From NCBI GenBank assembly GCA_021787475.1, contig JAJYLW010000015.1, forward strand, positions 1 through 55,252: 55,252 nucleotides of DNA, given 5' to 3'. Made by a program: the position numbers and the translations under genes. The stretch comes from Actinomycetes bacterium (GTDB lineage Bacteria; Actinomycetota; Thermoleophilia; BMS3ABIN01). Numbering within the stretch: position 1 is the first letter of the stretch; each line of letters opens with the position of its first letter. Shown piece by piece: positions 17,348-25,912 of the stretch. The notes beneath the pieces were generated by a model that saw nothing but the letters and a program-made list of their open reading frames with translations, had not been told where the DNA came from and ran no database searches.

Positions 17348-18655
17348 ATGCGTTCCACGCCGCCGGACGGCGGCGCGCCACCTGCCTGCAGACGCTCATT
17401 TCCGGTTAGCTCCTTGCAAGAAGCCAATTCTGAAAATATCGCTGCTCTGCCCAAACAGGCCGCCAAACCCCAGATTTCGGTGGGGAGAAAGATATTTCAC
17501 TTTCTCATCTCAATGAAGCTTGCGCTGACGCTGCTGTTTGTCATCGCCATCCTTTCCATCATTGGAACCATCCTGCCGCAGGGGCAGGATGTCTGGGCGT
17601 CGGACTGGCCCAAGAGCCCGCTCTTTGATTTCTATAACACCCTTGGCCTTTTCAACATGTACTATTCGTGGTGGTTCCTGTCGGTGCTGGGGCTGCTCGT
17701 CCTCAGCCTGTCGGCGTGCATCTTTAACCGGATGCCGACCACCGTCAAACACGTCTTCAAGCCCAGGGTTGACGTCAAGGACGCTTTTGTCGCCAACCAG
17801 CCGCAGGCCGCGTCTATTGCCGGCGGCGCCGCCGCGGCCGTCGCAGTTTTGCGCCGCCACCACTACCGGGTCAAGAAGGGCGCGACGGGGTCGGTGCTGG
17901 CGCAGAAAGGCCGCTTCTCCAGCCTCGCTTCCGTGACTTTCCATCTCAGCTTTCTCCTGATTGCCGCCGGCGCCGTCCTCGGCGGGCTGTTTGGTTTTGA
18001 CTACCAACTTACTGTTCCAAACGGGCAGATTGTCAACGTTCCCCACTCTAACATGCAGGCTGAGAGCCATGGATTTGATATGCAGTTCAGCGGCAAGGCC
18101 CTGCTCGATGACGGCCGCACGGTTGAAGTCAACTCAACCGACGCTGCTTCGCAAAGCCAGTGTCTTGGCAGCAATGGCTGGTGGGACGGCACTGAGGGCA
18201 TATGCTGGGTCAGGGGCGTCAACGACGGCGGCAACATCGTCAGCGCCTTTGATCCGCGTCCTTCCCGCTACTCTACCAGTCTGGAGCTTTTCCAGAACGG
18301 CAAATCGATCTCGAGAAAGACAATCCAGGTCAATGATCCGCTGGAGCTGAACGGCATCAATTTCTATCAGGAAAGCTTCAGCCAGGACAACCAGGGCGGC
18401 GCTGTCTCGATCCTGGAAGTGAATCACTATCCCGGCAAGACGCTGGTTTATATCGGCGCTTTCCTGATGATGGGCTCGATTACCCTTGCCCTTTATTTCC
18501 CGAACCGGCGCATCTGGCTGAAAGCGGGCAAATCGGGCGAGCTGCTGATCGGGGGGCGGACAAACCGCTCCAGGCTGGGATTCAAGCGCGACTTTGAACG
18601 CATCACCACAGAAATTAAACTGAGAACTGGGCAGGAGGCCGGAGCAGATGGTTGA
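17348..18655 (+). CDS. resB: Cytochrome c biogenesis protein ResB (Ccs1)
   Basis: A 435-residue membrane protein. The membrane segment around residue 57 (MKLALTLLFVIAILSIIGTI, then PQGQD) and WWFLSVLGLLVLSLSACI near 105 are typical of ResB. A third segment near 195, a large extracytoplasmic domain of about 180 residues (with GINFYQESF and two Cys) and a final membrane segment near 370 complete the family layout. With CcsA it forms the system II heme-transport and ligation complex that attaches heme to CxxCH motifs outside the membrane. The start ATG at 17348 has no strong ribosome binding site and a later start is possible. It overlaps ccsA by eight bases. Confidence 0.9.
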   Translation: MRSTPPDGGAPPACRRSFPVSSLQEANSENIAALPKQAAKPQISVGRKIFHFLISMKLALTLLFVIAILSIIGTILPQGQDVWASDWPKSPLFDFYNTLGLFNMYYSWWFLSVLGLLVLSLSACIFNRMPTTVKHVFKPRVDVKDAFVANQPQAASIAGGAAAAVAVLRRHHYRVKKGATGSVLAQKGRFSSLASVTFHLSFLLIAAGAVLGGLFGFDYQLTVPNGQIVNVPHSNMQAESHGFDMQFSGKALLDDGRTVEVNSTDAASQSQCLGSNGWWDGTEGICWVRGVNDGGNIVSAFDPRPSRYSTSLELFQNGKSISRKTIQVNDPLELNGINFYQESFSQDNQGGAVSILEVNHYPGKTLVYIGAFLMMGSITLALYFPNRRIWLKAGKSGELLIGGRTNRSRLGFKRDFERITTEIKLRTGQEAGADG

Positions 18656-19706
18656 GTTCGAGGAAATCTTTTTTATCGTTACCGTTCTGACGTACCTGGT
18701 GGCCAGCGGCGTTTACATCTGGCACCTGATCGCGAATAGCAAAAAAGCGGGCCAACTGGGGACGATGCTGCTGGTGCTGGGACTGTTTGCCCACACGATG
18801 GCGCTGATATTCCGCTGGGTGGATTCCGGCCACGCGCCCATGTCGAATTCGTACGAGTCGCTGGCGGTGTTCAGCTGGGGCATCGTCCTCTTCTACCTGA
18901 TCATGGAGAGAGTCTACTCGATCCGGGCCGCCGGCGCCGTGGTGGTGCCCACCGCTTTCATCATTGCCAGCATCGCTCTCGTGCTGAACAACGGGCCCGA
19001 GCCCCTGGTGCCGGCGCTACAGAGCTACTGGCTCTGGATCCATGTGTCAATTGCGATGCTTTCCTACGGTTTCTTCGCCCTCGCGTTCGGAGCGGGATTT
19101 TTCTACATTGTCCAGGAGCACCTGCTCAAAAAGCACTACCAGAACGTGGTCATCGCCTTTGTGATCATGCTCGCAGTGATTGGCCTGGCGGTTGGCCTCT
19201 GGCTGGGATTCGGCGCCTGGGCGCATCCGCTGGACGTTGTTAACCCGGTCACCCATGAGACTTCAAAGCAGTACTCGGGCACCGATATCCTCAAGATTAT
19301 CGGCGGCGGCGCCATCGGCCTCGTAATTGGCATTGCCGCCGGCTTTCTCGCCGGCAAAGGCGCCTCCAAACCCGGGTTTGCCAAGCGCCTCCCTTCCCTT
19401 GACGTCCTGGACGAAGTCAGCTACCGGGCAATCGCCTTTGGCTTCCCGATGGTGACGATCGGCATCATCACCGGCGCAATCTGGGCCGACAAGGCCTGGG
19501 GCCGTTACTGGTCCTGGGACCCCAAAGAGACCTGGTCGCTGATAACCTGGCTGTTTTACGGCGCCTACCTCCACACCAGGCTGACGTGGGGATGGCGCGG
19601 GCGCCATTCCGCCGTGATTGCCGTGCTTGGCATCGTCATCGTGCTGTTTACCTACCTTGGCGTCAATTACCTGCTGTCAGGCCTGCATTCGTACGCTACT
19701 GCATAG
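18648..19706 (+). CDS. ccsA: Cytochrome c biogenesis protein CcsA/ResC (heme handling)
   Basis: A 352-residue membrane protein with about eight segments. The tryptophan-rich WWD heme-handling motif reads WGRYWSWDPKETWS near residue 285, and histidines at LFAHTM, WIHVSI and AYLHTR are in positions expected for heme ligation. It works with ResB to ligate heme to apocytochromes on the outer face of the membrane. Its presence next to heme synthesis genes, and about 8 kb before two hexaheme cytochromes, fits a heme-to-cytochrome supply line. It overlaps resB, and the next gene starts 13 bases after it. Confidence 0.92.
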   Translation: MVEFEEIFFIVTVLTYLVASGVYIWHLIANSKKAGQLGTMLLVLGLFAHTMALIFRWVDSGHAPMSNSYESLAVFSWGIVLFYLIMERVYSIRAAGAVVVPTAFIIASIALVLNNGPEPLVPALQSYWLWIHVSIAMLSYGFFALAFGAGFFYIVQEHLLKKHYQNVVIAFVIMLAVIGLAVGLWLGFGAWAHPLDVVNPVTHETSKQYSGTDILKIIGGGAIGLVIGIAAGFLAGKGASKPGFAKRLPSLDVLDEVSYRAIAFGFPMVTIGIITGAIWADKAWGRYWSWDPKETWSLITWLFYGAYLHTRLTWGWRGRHSAVIAVLGIVIVLFTYLGVNYLLSGLHSYATA

Positions 19707-19719
19707 CAAAGAAGAGTCC

Positions 19720-20352
19720 ATGGCTCTTTATCCCGTCAACCTCAAGGTAGGCGGCCGCCTCTGCGTCATTATTGGCGGCGGGCGGGTGGCACTGCGCAAA
19801 ACCGAGGGGCTGCTGGACTGCGATGCGGAAGTAAAGGTGATCGCCCCAATGCTCGATGATGAATTTGCGCGGCTGCGGGGGCGGTTTGAATACATTACCC
19901 GGCCGTACCGCTGGGGCGACCTGGACGGTGCCTTCCTGGCGATAGCGGCAACCGACGACGAGACCACCAACCGCGCGGTTGAGGAAGAGGCGCACGGCCG
20001 GCACATGCTGCTAAACGTGGTTGACAAGCCGGAGCAGTGCAATTTTTACGTTCCCTCAGTCGTCCGACAGGGAGAGCTGATGATTTCCGTCTCCACTGGC
20101 GGAGAGCTGCCCGCCCTTTCCCGGCGGCTGGGGCGGCAGCTTCAGGAGCAGTTTCCCGAGGAGTGGGGCCGGGCGCTTGAGCTGTGGGGAAAGGCGCGCC
20201 AGCGGGTTCTCGCCCGCGTCCGCGACGAAGAAAAGAAACGGAAGTGCCTGACCGAACTGGCGGCGCTGGACCTGGCCGCAGCTCTTAAAGCAGGCGGCGA
20301 GGTTGCCGCCCAGGCGGAGATCGACAGATGCATCTCGCCGTACTTGGCATAA
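19720..20352 (+). CDS. Precorrin-2 dehydrogenase (SirC/Met8/CysG N-domain family)
   Basis: A 210-residue NAD-dependent enzyme that oxidises precorrin-2 to sirohydrochlorin and, in Met8/CysG types, also inserts iron. The nucleotide loop CVIIGGGRVALRKTEGLLD near residue 15 and the dimer/catalytic stretch NFYVPSVVRQGELMISVSTG near 108 are clear. The C-terminal helical part is longer than in minimal SirC. ATG at 19720 is chosen because it begins the conserved MALYPVNLKV; the frame stays open upstream into ccsA. It overlaps hemA by 25 bases. With no separate sirohydrochlorin ferrochelatase in view, this protein may also insert Fe, but that is not shown. Confidence 0.88.
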   Translation: MALYPVNLKVGGRLCVIIGGGRVALRKTEGLLDCDAEVKVIAPMLDDEFARLRGRFEYITRPYRWGDLDGAFLAIAATDDETTNRAVEEEAHGRHMLLNVVDKPEQCNFYVPSVVRQGELMISVSTGGELPALSRRLGRQLQEQFPEEWGRALELWGKARQRVLARVRDEEKKRKCLTELAALDLAAALKAGGEVAAQAEIDRCISPYLA

Positions 20353-21656
20353 ATCACAAGACAGCCCCCGTCGAGCTGCGCGAGAAGGTTTCCCTTGACG
20401 AGGAGAAGTGCGGGGCGCTCTCCCGTCGCCTTCTTGACGGAGACGGCGCCCTTGAAGTTGTTCCCCTCTCGACCTGCAACCGCACCGAGGTTTATGTGGT
20501 GGCCTCGCGGCCGGAGGCGGGCCAGAAGGAGATCCTGGCGGCGCTGACGCAGATCGGCGGCATCCCGGCCGCCGAGCTGGAAGAATGCTCGTATTTTCAC
20601 GAGGGTGACAGGGCGGTGCGGCACCTTTACCGGGTGGCCGGCAGCCTTGACTCAATGGTGGTGGGCGAGGCCCAGATAATGGGGCAGATCAAGGACGCCT
20701 ACCGGCTGGCGCACAAGCAGGAGAGCACCAGCGTGCTCCTCAACCGGCTGTTCAGGCATGCGCTGGAGGTGGGCAAGTGCATCAGAACCGAGACGGCGAT
20801 TGGCGAGAATCCGGTTTCGGTGTCGTCGGTGGCCGTCGAGATGGCCAAAAAGGTGTTTGAGAATCTGGAGGGGAAGGTGGTGCTGCTGCTGGGCGCCGGC
20901 AAGATGAGCGAGCTGACCGCCACCCATCTACTCTCCCAGGGAATCGCCACTATCTTTGTCGGCAACCGCACCCTCAGCCGCGCTGAAGCGCTGGCGGACA
21001 AGTTCAACGGCAGGGCGATCCCCTATGACGACTTGCTTGACTATTTGCCTTTGGCTGATATCGTCATCAGCTCCACCGGCTCTCCCCATTACGTCCTCCG
21101 GAAAGGCGAGGTCGAGCGCGCCCTTCGCCGCCGCCACAACATGCCGATTTTCTTCATTGATATCGCGGTTCCGCGTGACATCGATCCCGGCGTCAACGAT
21201 GTCAACAACGCTTTCCTTTTTGATATCGACGACCTGAACGAGATGGCCCGCGCCAACGCCGTTGCCCGTAAAAAGGAGGCGGAGAAGGCGGAGAGGATCG
21301 TTGGCCAGGAAGTGGAGAATTTTAGCCAATGGCTGGCCGGCCTTGACGCAGTGCCGACGATCACGGCGCTGAGGGAGATGGCGGAGGCGGTCAAGCAGGC
21401 GGAGGTGGCAAAAGCGCTGGCACGCTTTGACGGCGATCTCTCGGAGAAGGACCGGAACCGCATTGAGACGATGGCAGCCGGCATCGTCAACAAGATCCTG
21501 CATGAGCCGACCGTGGAGCTGAAGCGGGTCGCGAACGAGCGCGGCGGCTACCTTTACGTTGAATCGATGCGGCGCCTGTTCAAGCTCAACGGTCACAAAA
21601 AAACGGAAACGGAAGCCGTCCCCGGGCGGCGCCAAGCGGAGAAAGATGAGCACTGA
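20328..21656 (+). CDS. hemA: Glutamyl-tRNA reductase HemA
   Basis: A 442-residue enzyme reducing glutamyl-tRNA to glutamate-1-semialdehyde, the first committed step of tetrapyrrole synthesis. The active-site cysteine is in PLSTCNRTEVY near residue 49, the signature GEAQIMGQIKDAY near 110, and the NADPH loop LLGAGKMSE near 188. A C-terminal dimerisation helix region is present. It overlaps the preceding dehydrogenase gene by 25 bases and hemC by 11, so all are one operon. The next enzymes HemL and HemB are not in the window. Confidence 0.95.
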   Translation: MHLAVLGINHKTAPVELREKVSLDEEKCGALSRRLLDGDGALEVVPLSTCNRTEVYVVASRPEAGQKEILAALTQIGGIPAAELEECSYFHEGDRAVRHLYRVAGSLDSMVVGEAQIMGQIKDAYRLAHKQESTSVLLNRLFRHALEVGKCIRTETAIGENPVSVSSVAVEMAKKVFENLEGKVVLLLGAGKMSELTATHLLSQGIATIFVGNRTLSRAEALADKFNGRAIPYDDLLDYLPLADIVISSTGSPHYVLRKGEVERALRRRHNMPIFFIDIAVPRDIDPGVNDVNNAFLFDIDDLNEMARANAVARKKEAEKAERIVGQEVENFSQWLAGLDAVPTITALREMAEAVKQAEVAKALARFDGDLSEKDRNRIETMAAGIVNKILHEPTVELKRVANERGGYLYVESMRRLFKLNGHKKTETEAVPGRRQAEKDEH

Positions 21657-22611
21657 CCGCGCCCGGGGCGTGGTGATTGGCACCCGCGGCAGTGAGCTGG
21701 CCATGTTTCAGGCGCGCCAGGTGGCCTGGACGCTGCAAAGAAACAGCATCGACCTCTCGGTCAAAATCAGGAAGATAACCACCTCCGGCGACAAGATTCT
21801 CGATTCCCCCCTGGCCCGGATCGGCGACAAGGGCCTCTTTGTCAAGGAGATTGAAACGGCATTACTCGAAGGCGAGATCGACCTGGCCGTCCACAGCGCT
21901 AAGGATCTGCCCACGGTCCTGCCCGACGGCCTGATAGTCGGCGCCTACGGCAGCCGCGAGGATCCCCGCGATGTTTTTGTCGGCAGCGGCCGCAGCCTGC
22001 GGGGGATTCCCGCCGGGGGCAGAGTCGGCACCAGCAGTCTCAGGCGTCGCTCGCAGTTGCTGTCGCTCAGGCCCGATCTGGAGATTGTTGACATAAGGGG
22101 GAATGTTGACACCAGGATCAGGAAGATAGCGGAGCAGGGGCTTAACGGCACCATCCTGGCGGCGGCAGGCGTCAAGAGACTTCAGAAGGAAGACCAGATC
22201 GCCTTTCATTTTTCGTTTGACGAGCTGCTGCCGGCGGTGGGGCAGGGCGTCATCGCCGTTGAGGTGCGCCGGGATGACAACCCAGTCCACCAGCTGATCG
22301 GCGTCCATAATGATGAGGATGCGGCCGCCTGCGTGCGCGCCGAGCGGGCGCTGATGCGGTGGCTGGAAGGGGGCTGCCAGGTGCCGATCGGCGCCCATGC
22401 CCGGACCCAGGGCGGCGCCCTGTTGCTGACGGCCTTCCTTGGCTCCCTGGACGGCGCCAGCGCCGTGCGCGACTCGATCGAGGGACCGGTCAGGGAGGCG
22501 GAGCGGCTGGGCGAGGCGCTGGCGGAGAGAATGCACGGCAGCGGCGGCGCCGAGATTCTGGCGGCTGTACGCGAAGCCCACGATGGCGAGGGTAGCGGCT
22601 ACTGGACGTAA
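21646..22611 (+). CDS. hemC: Porphobilinogen deaminase HemC
   Basis: A 321-residue hydroxymethylbilane synthase. GTRGSELAMFQA at the N-terminus, FVKEIETALLEGEIDLAVHS and the catalytic Asp region, the Arg-rich GTSSLRRRSQL and the cofactor-attachment Cys244 in EGGCQVPIGAH are all intact. The start ATG at 21646 overlaps the end of hemA by 11 bases and is fixed by the conserved VVIGTRGSELA; the longer frame upstream is inside hemA. It is the last gene of the plus-strand tetrapyrrole block. In many genomes hemB and hemL would follow; here the strand switches instead. Confidence 0.95.
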   Translation: MSTDRARGVVIGTRGSELAMFQARQVAWTLQRNSIDLSVKIRKITTSGDKILDSPLARIGDKGLFVKEIETALLEGEIDLAVHSAKDLPTVLPDGLIVGAYGSREDPRDVFVGSGRSLRGIPAGGRVGTSSLRRRSQLLSLRPDLEIVDIRGNVDTRIRKIAEQGLNGTILAAAGVKRLQKEDQIAFHFSFDELLPAVGQGVIAVEVRRDDNPVHQLIGVHNDEDAAACVRAERALMRWLEGGCQVPIGAHARTQGGALLLTAFLGSLDGASAVRDSIEGPVREAERLGEALAERMHGSGGAEILAAVREAHDGEGSGYWT

Positions 22612-22618
22612 CCTGATA

Positions 22619-22672
22619 ACTTATGCCGATCTTCCAATTTGCTCAGGAATGAATTCGGGGGCTTGCCTCGAT
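22619..22672. repeat. Dispersed intergenic repeat, inverted relative to 13858-13908
   Basis: The reverse complement reads atcgaggcaagcccccgaat through caaattggaagatcggc and matches 13858-13908 along most of its length. It lies directly after hemC. A degenerate partial copy is at 1897-1932. Confidence 0.65.
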
Positions 22673-22732
22673 CTAGCTTGTGTCCGGTCGGCTCCGCGGT
22701 CATTAAACCATTTTTAAACTCAAAAATGCGTA

Positions 22733-22755
22733 GAGGCGACCCAGCGGGTCGCCTC
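22733..22755 (-). terminator. Perfect 10-bp hairpin between hemC and the minus-strand peptide gene
   Basis: GAGGCGACCC, loop AGC, GGGTCGCCTC forms a 10-bp perfect stem. On the minus strand it is followed after seven bases by a short T run (catttttg), so it can terminate the precursor-peptide transcript 29 bases after its stop. It may also stop hemC readthrough. Confidence 0.6.
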
Positions 22756-22783
22756 ATTGTTGATCTCGTGATGCCGATTCTTC

Positions 22784-22906
22784 TTAAGGCGCCGGCGGCA
22801 CCGTAACACTGCAAGACCAGTTAGAGCACTCGAAAGTAAGCTCCTTCAGGTTGTCGTGCTTGGTCAGCACCGGCTTCTCGTAAAAATCCTTTGCCTGCTT
22901 GTTCAT
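22784..22906 (-). CDS. Orphan RiPP-like precursor peptide with YxxPxL leader
   Basis: A 40-residue peptide. The ATG at 22906 follows a very strong ribosome binding site (agggaggaaaggg). The leader contains YEKPVL, then Asp18 at the place of the usual Gly, then Thr24: Y-x2-P-x-L-x3-[G]-x5-T, which is the spacing recognised by PqqD-like RRE proteins in lasso-peptide systems. The segment after Thr24 is short and contains two cysteines five residues apart (CSNWSC) and a Pro-rich end (VTVPPAP). The region that would be the core starts with Glu and has no acidic residue at positions 7-9, so a classical lasso ring is unlikely. No modifying enzyme, protease or RRE is adjacent. It lies 91 bases downstream of the SLOG gene on the same strand. 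Calling it a RiPP precursor is inference. Confidence 0.6.
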   Translation of the reverse strand: MNKQAKDFYEKPVLTKHDNLKELTFECSNWSCSVTVPPAP

Positions 22907-22997
22907 CCCTTTCCTCCCTTCAACCACTGGCAACCTTCCCAGCCCACATACCCTCCGGATTATCATCAGCTAGTGAAATGCAAGTTTATCACGCCGT

Positions 22998-23471
22998 TTA
23001 TAATTTGACAAGCGCCAGCCGGACAGCCTCCGCTGGCGTGGCGGCGGGCACAATTCCCCTGGGAATTTCCCCGTCCCGGCTTATCTCCCATCCGCCCAGC
23101 ATGATCACGGTGCGGCCGCATTTGAGCGCCAGCCCGATTTCTGACAGGGTGCCAAACTCGCCGCCTATGGCGATCGCCACATCGCCGCTGGCGGCGACCG
23201 CCAGATTGCGGGCGTGGCCGATGCCCGTCAGGATGCGCAGGTCGAGCCAGGAGTTGGCGCCGGCGGCGTCCAGTCCGGGGAGGATGCCGACGGTGGAACC
23301 GCCCTTGCTTTTGGCGCCGCGGCAAGCCGCCTCCATGACGCCGCCCATGCCGCCACAGACCAGCACCGCGCCGGCGCCGGCGATCAGGCGGCCGGTCTCT
23401 CTGGCCAGGCCGGCGGTGGCTTCATCGCAGTGGCTGGCACCTATGACTGAGATATATTTAACTTTAGACAC
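22998..23471 (-). CDS. SLOG/TIGR00725-family nucleotide-binding protein
   Basis: A 157-residue Rossmann-like protein. VSVIGAS-type start (ISVIGASHCDE), the loop LVCGGMGGVMEAACRGAKSKGG near residue 38 (quoted in two halves: LVCGGMGGVMEA and CRGAKSKGG) and AIGGEFGTLSEIGLAL near 102 place it with TIGR00725 and LOG/DprA-like SLOG proteins, which bind nucleotides or ribose derivatives. The LOG phosphoribohydrolase motif is only partly kept, so cytokinin-type activity is not claimed. It precedes the small peptide gene on the same strand. Confidence 0.8.
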   Translation of the reverse strand: MSKVKYISVIGASHCDEATAGLARETGRLIAGAGAVLVCGGMGGVMEAACRGAKSKGGSTVGILPGLDAAGANSWLDLRILTGIGHARNLAVAASGDVAIAIGGEFGTLSEIGLALKCGRTVIMLGGWEISRDGEIPRGIVPAATPAEAVRLALVKL

Positions 23472-23473
23472 AA

Positions 23474-23590
23474 TTTCGTTTCGCGTTAATGACCTGCATA
23501 AGTATCAAGAATCGGCAGGCGGCGTAAAATCATAAATGTTGCTTCATTTATACTCATGTAAGCCAAACGCGAAACGCGAAACATAAAACC
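23474..23590. repeat. Palindromic CGTTTCGCGTT-family repeat, copy 3
   Basis: A left arm aatttcgtttcgcgttaatg and a right inverted arm aaacgcgaaacgcgaaac enclose about 75 bases of unique sequence between the SLOG and helicase genes. Word content is that of 9668-9727 and 12588-12660, with cgcg replacing cacg. Confidence 0.55.
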
Positions 23591-23602
23591 GAAACGGCGT
23601 AC

Positions 23603-25834
23603 TTAAAGTATTTTTTCCAGTATCTCAATCGCCGCGGCCTTGCTGAGCGGCTCGTTCAGGTTGCCGCACTTTGGCGACTGGATACAGGAAGGGCAGCCAG
23701 ATTCGCAGGGGCAGCAGGAGATGAGCTTGTGCGCACCATTTGCCAGCGCCTCGAAACTGTCAAAGCCGGAGCGGCTTATGCCAACCCCGCCGGGATGGCC
23801 GTCATAAACAAAAATTGTCGGCCCTCCTGTCTGCCAGTGCATCTCCGTTGACAGGCCGCCGATATCCCAGCGGTCGCACATCGCAAACAGCGGCAGCAGC
23901 GCAATCAGCCCGTGCTCGGCGCCGTGCAGGCCGCCGGCCAGGTCGCGGGCGCCGGCCGCGGCGGCAACCCGCTCCGGCAGCGTAAACCAGAAGCCCTCAG
24001 TGGGAAAATTCTGCTCCGGCAGATCCAGCGGCACTTTCTCGAGCACCTGGTTATCGGCCAGCAGTTTTTTCTGGTAAGCGGTCACTTGCTCGGTAACCAG
24101 CAGCCTGCCAAAGGATAGCTCGATGTTTCCGGCGGCCCGTTTGCGCGTGCGCTCAGCGATCTCAACGTCCGTTTCTTTTTTCGGCTGCGTGTAAAAATCG
24201 GCCAGGATCCGCCTTACCAGCGCCGTGCGCCCCTCCAGGTCCAGCCGCTCGACTTGGTAAGTCTCGCCCAGATGCAGGTAAATTGCGCCAGGATGGACAA
24301 AGATAAAGGCGCGCTCCGCCTCCACCTCGCCAAGCACGTCGCCGGTTCCCTCCACCACGATTGTGAATGAGTCCGGCGACGCCGAGCGCAATGATATCAA
24401 GGCCGCCGGGAAATCGGAGCGGGCGCGGAAAAAAGACCCGTCTTTCCGCCTCAACTCGCCTTCCACTTCCAGGGCCGACGCCGCCGCAACCATCCCGGGC
24501 CCGAAGAATTTCTCGTCTGCCGGCTCAATTGGAGACTCAAAAGCCGCCGCGGCCAGATGGCCGGCAAAGATCTGTTCGTTGCTGAAATCAAGGATGGCGG
24601 CCTCGACGTCGCGCTCAAGGAGCTCGTCCGGATGAGCCATGAAAAACTGGTCCAGCGCATCGAGCCCGGCAATGAAGACGGCCAGGCTCTCCCGGCCGCC
24701 GCGGCCGGCCCGACCCCACTGCTGCCAGAGGCTGGCGACGGTGCCGGGAAAGCCGGCGGAGATGACGGCGTCGACGCCGCCCACATCGACGCCCAGCTCC
24801 AGGGCGCTGGTGGCGGCGACGCCCAGCAGCCGGCCGGCGAACAGGCCCTCCTCGATCTCGCGCCGCTGGGCCGGGGTATAACCGCCCCGGTAGGGGGCGA
24901 TTTTCTCCGCCAGCCCCGGGCTGGCTTCCAGCAGCCGCGCCGCGTGCTTGTAAATAAGCTCCACCGCCTTGCGCGTGCGGGCAAACACAATCGTGCGCGC
25001 CTGCCTCCCCAGCAGGTCGGCAAACAGCGCCGCCGCCTCGGCCAGCGTGCTTTTGCGGATTCCCAGCGCCTTGTCAACAACAGGCGGGTTCCAGAAGACA
25101 ATCTGGCGCTCCCCCTGCGCCGATCCGTCCTCATCGATCAGCTCGAAATCGAGCCCGGTGAGGGACCGGGCCAGCTCAGCCGGATTGGCGATGGTCGCCG
25201 TGGTCAGTAAAAAACGCGGCCGGCCGCCGTAGATGGCGCAGATGCGCCGCAAGCGCCTGACAACGTTGGCGACGTGGGAGCCAAAAACCCCGCGATAGCA
25301 ATGAGCCTCGTCGATGATGACGTATTTGAGGTTGAAGAAAAAATCACGCCAGGCGCCATGATGGGGCAGGATGCCGACGTGCAGCATGTCGGGATTTGTC
25401 AGGATGATGTTGGCCCGCTTTCTGATCTGCGGACGGTGCCCGGCGGGAGTGTCGCCGTCGTAGATGGCCGGCCGCGCAAACGGCAGCCTGAGCGCCTGCA
25501 GCTTGCGCACCTGGTCCTGGCTGAGCGCCTTGGTCGGGTAGAGGTAAAGCGCCCGCCGCCTGTCCTCCGCGGCCAGTGCGTCCAGCACCGGCAGGTTGAA
25601 GCAGAGAGATTTGCCGCTGGCGCTGGGGGTGGTGACGATGACGTTCCTGCCCGCCCGGGCAAGCTCAAAAGCGCGTAACTGGTGGCTGTAGAGGCGGCCG
25701 ATGCCGGCGTTGGCAAGCGCTTCCCTGACGCTGGCGGCCAGAGTGGGGGGCATTTCGGTGAATTCGCCTTTCCGGGCCGCCTGGTGGCTGACGGCGGCAA
25801 TCTGAGGGTGCTTTTCGGGGGATAGCCGGACCAT
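23603..25834 (-). CDS. MrfA-like DEAD/DEAH-box helicase with DUF1998 zinc domain
   Basis: A 743-residue superfamily 2 helicase. Walker A reads TTPSASGKSLCF near residue 65, the Walker B box IIDEAHCYRGVFGSHV near 175, motif III TTATIANPAE near 212, and motifs V-VI ALELGVDVGGVD and QQWGRAGRGG near 345-380. The C-terminus has the four-cysteine MrfA/DUF1998 cluster (CCPCESGCPSC, then KCGN). Relatives in Bacillus (MrfA) and yeast (Hrq1) unwind DNA 3' to 5' in repair of crosslinks and bulky adducts. It has the full length expected. It is encoded alone, with a 158-base gap to the upstream minus-strand gene. Confidence 0.88.
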   Translation of the reverse strand: MVRLSPEKHPQIAAVSHQAARKGEFTEMPPTLAASVREALANAGIGRLYSHQLRAFELARAGRNVIVTTPSASGKSLCFNLPVLDALAAEDRRRALYLYPTKALSQDQVRKLQALRLPFARPAIYDGDTPAGHRPQIRKRANIILTNPDMLHVGILPHHGAWRDFFFNLKYVIIDEAHCYRGVFGSHVANVVRRLRRICAIYGGRPRFLLTTATIANPAELARSLTGLDFELIDEDGSAQGERQIVFWNPPVVDKALGIRKSTLAEAAALFADLLGRQARTIVFARTRKAVELIYKHAARLLEASPGLAEKIAPYRGGYTPAQRREIEEGLFAGRLLGVAATSALELGVDVGGVDAVISAGFPGTVASLWQQWGRAGRGGRESLAVFIAGLDALDQFFMAHPDELLERDVEAAILDFSNEQIFAGHLAAAAFESPIEPADEKFFGPGMVAAASALEVEGELRRKDGSFFRARSDFPAALISLRSASPDSFTIVVEGTGDVLGEVEAERAFIFVHPGAIYLHLGETYQVERLDLEGRTALVRRILADFYTQPKKETDVEIAERTRKRAAGNIELSFGRLLVTEQVTAYQKKLLADNQVLEKVPLDLPEQNFPTEGFWFTLPERVAAAAGARDLAGGLHGAEHGLIALLPLFAMCDRWDIGGLSTEMHWQTGGPTIFVYDGHPGGVGISRSGFDSFEALANGAHKLISCCPCESGCPSCIQSPKCGNLNEPLSKAAAIEILEKIL

Positions 25835-25912
25835 GACGGTATTTTACTTGAGTAAGAGCGCGGACGTCGGCATGCATAGGAGGCCTTTAGGCAGGAACAG
25901 GCTTTTAGGCGG

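Noticed and set aside
22784-22906. Classical lasso peptide
   Set aside because: The leader fits, but the expected core begins with Glu and has no Asp/Glu at ring positions 7-9, and no B/C lasso enzymes are nearby.
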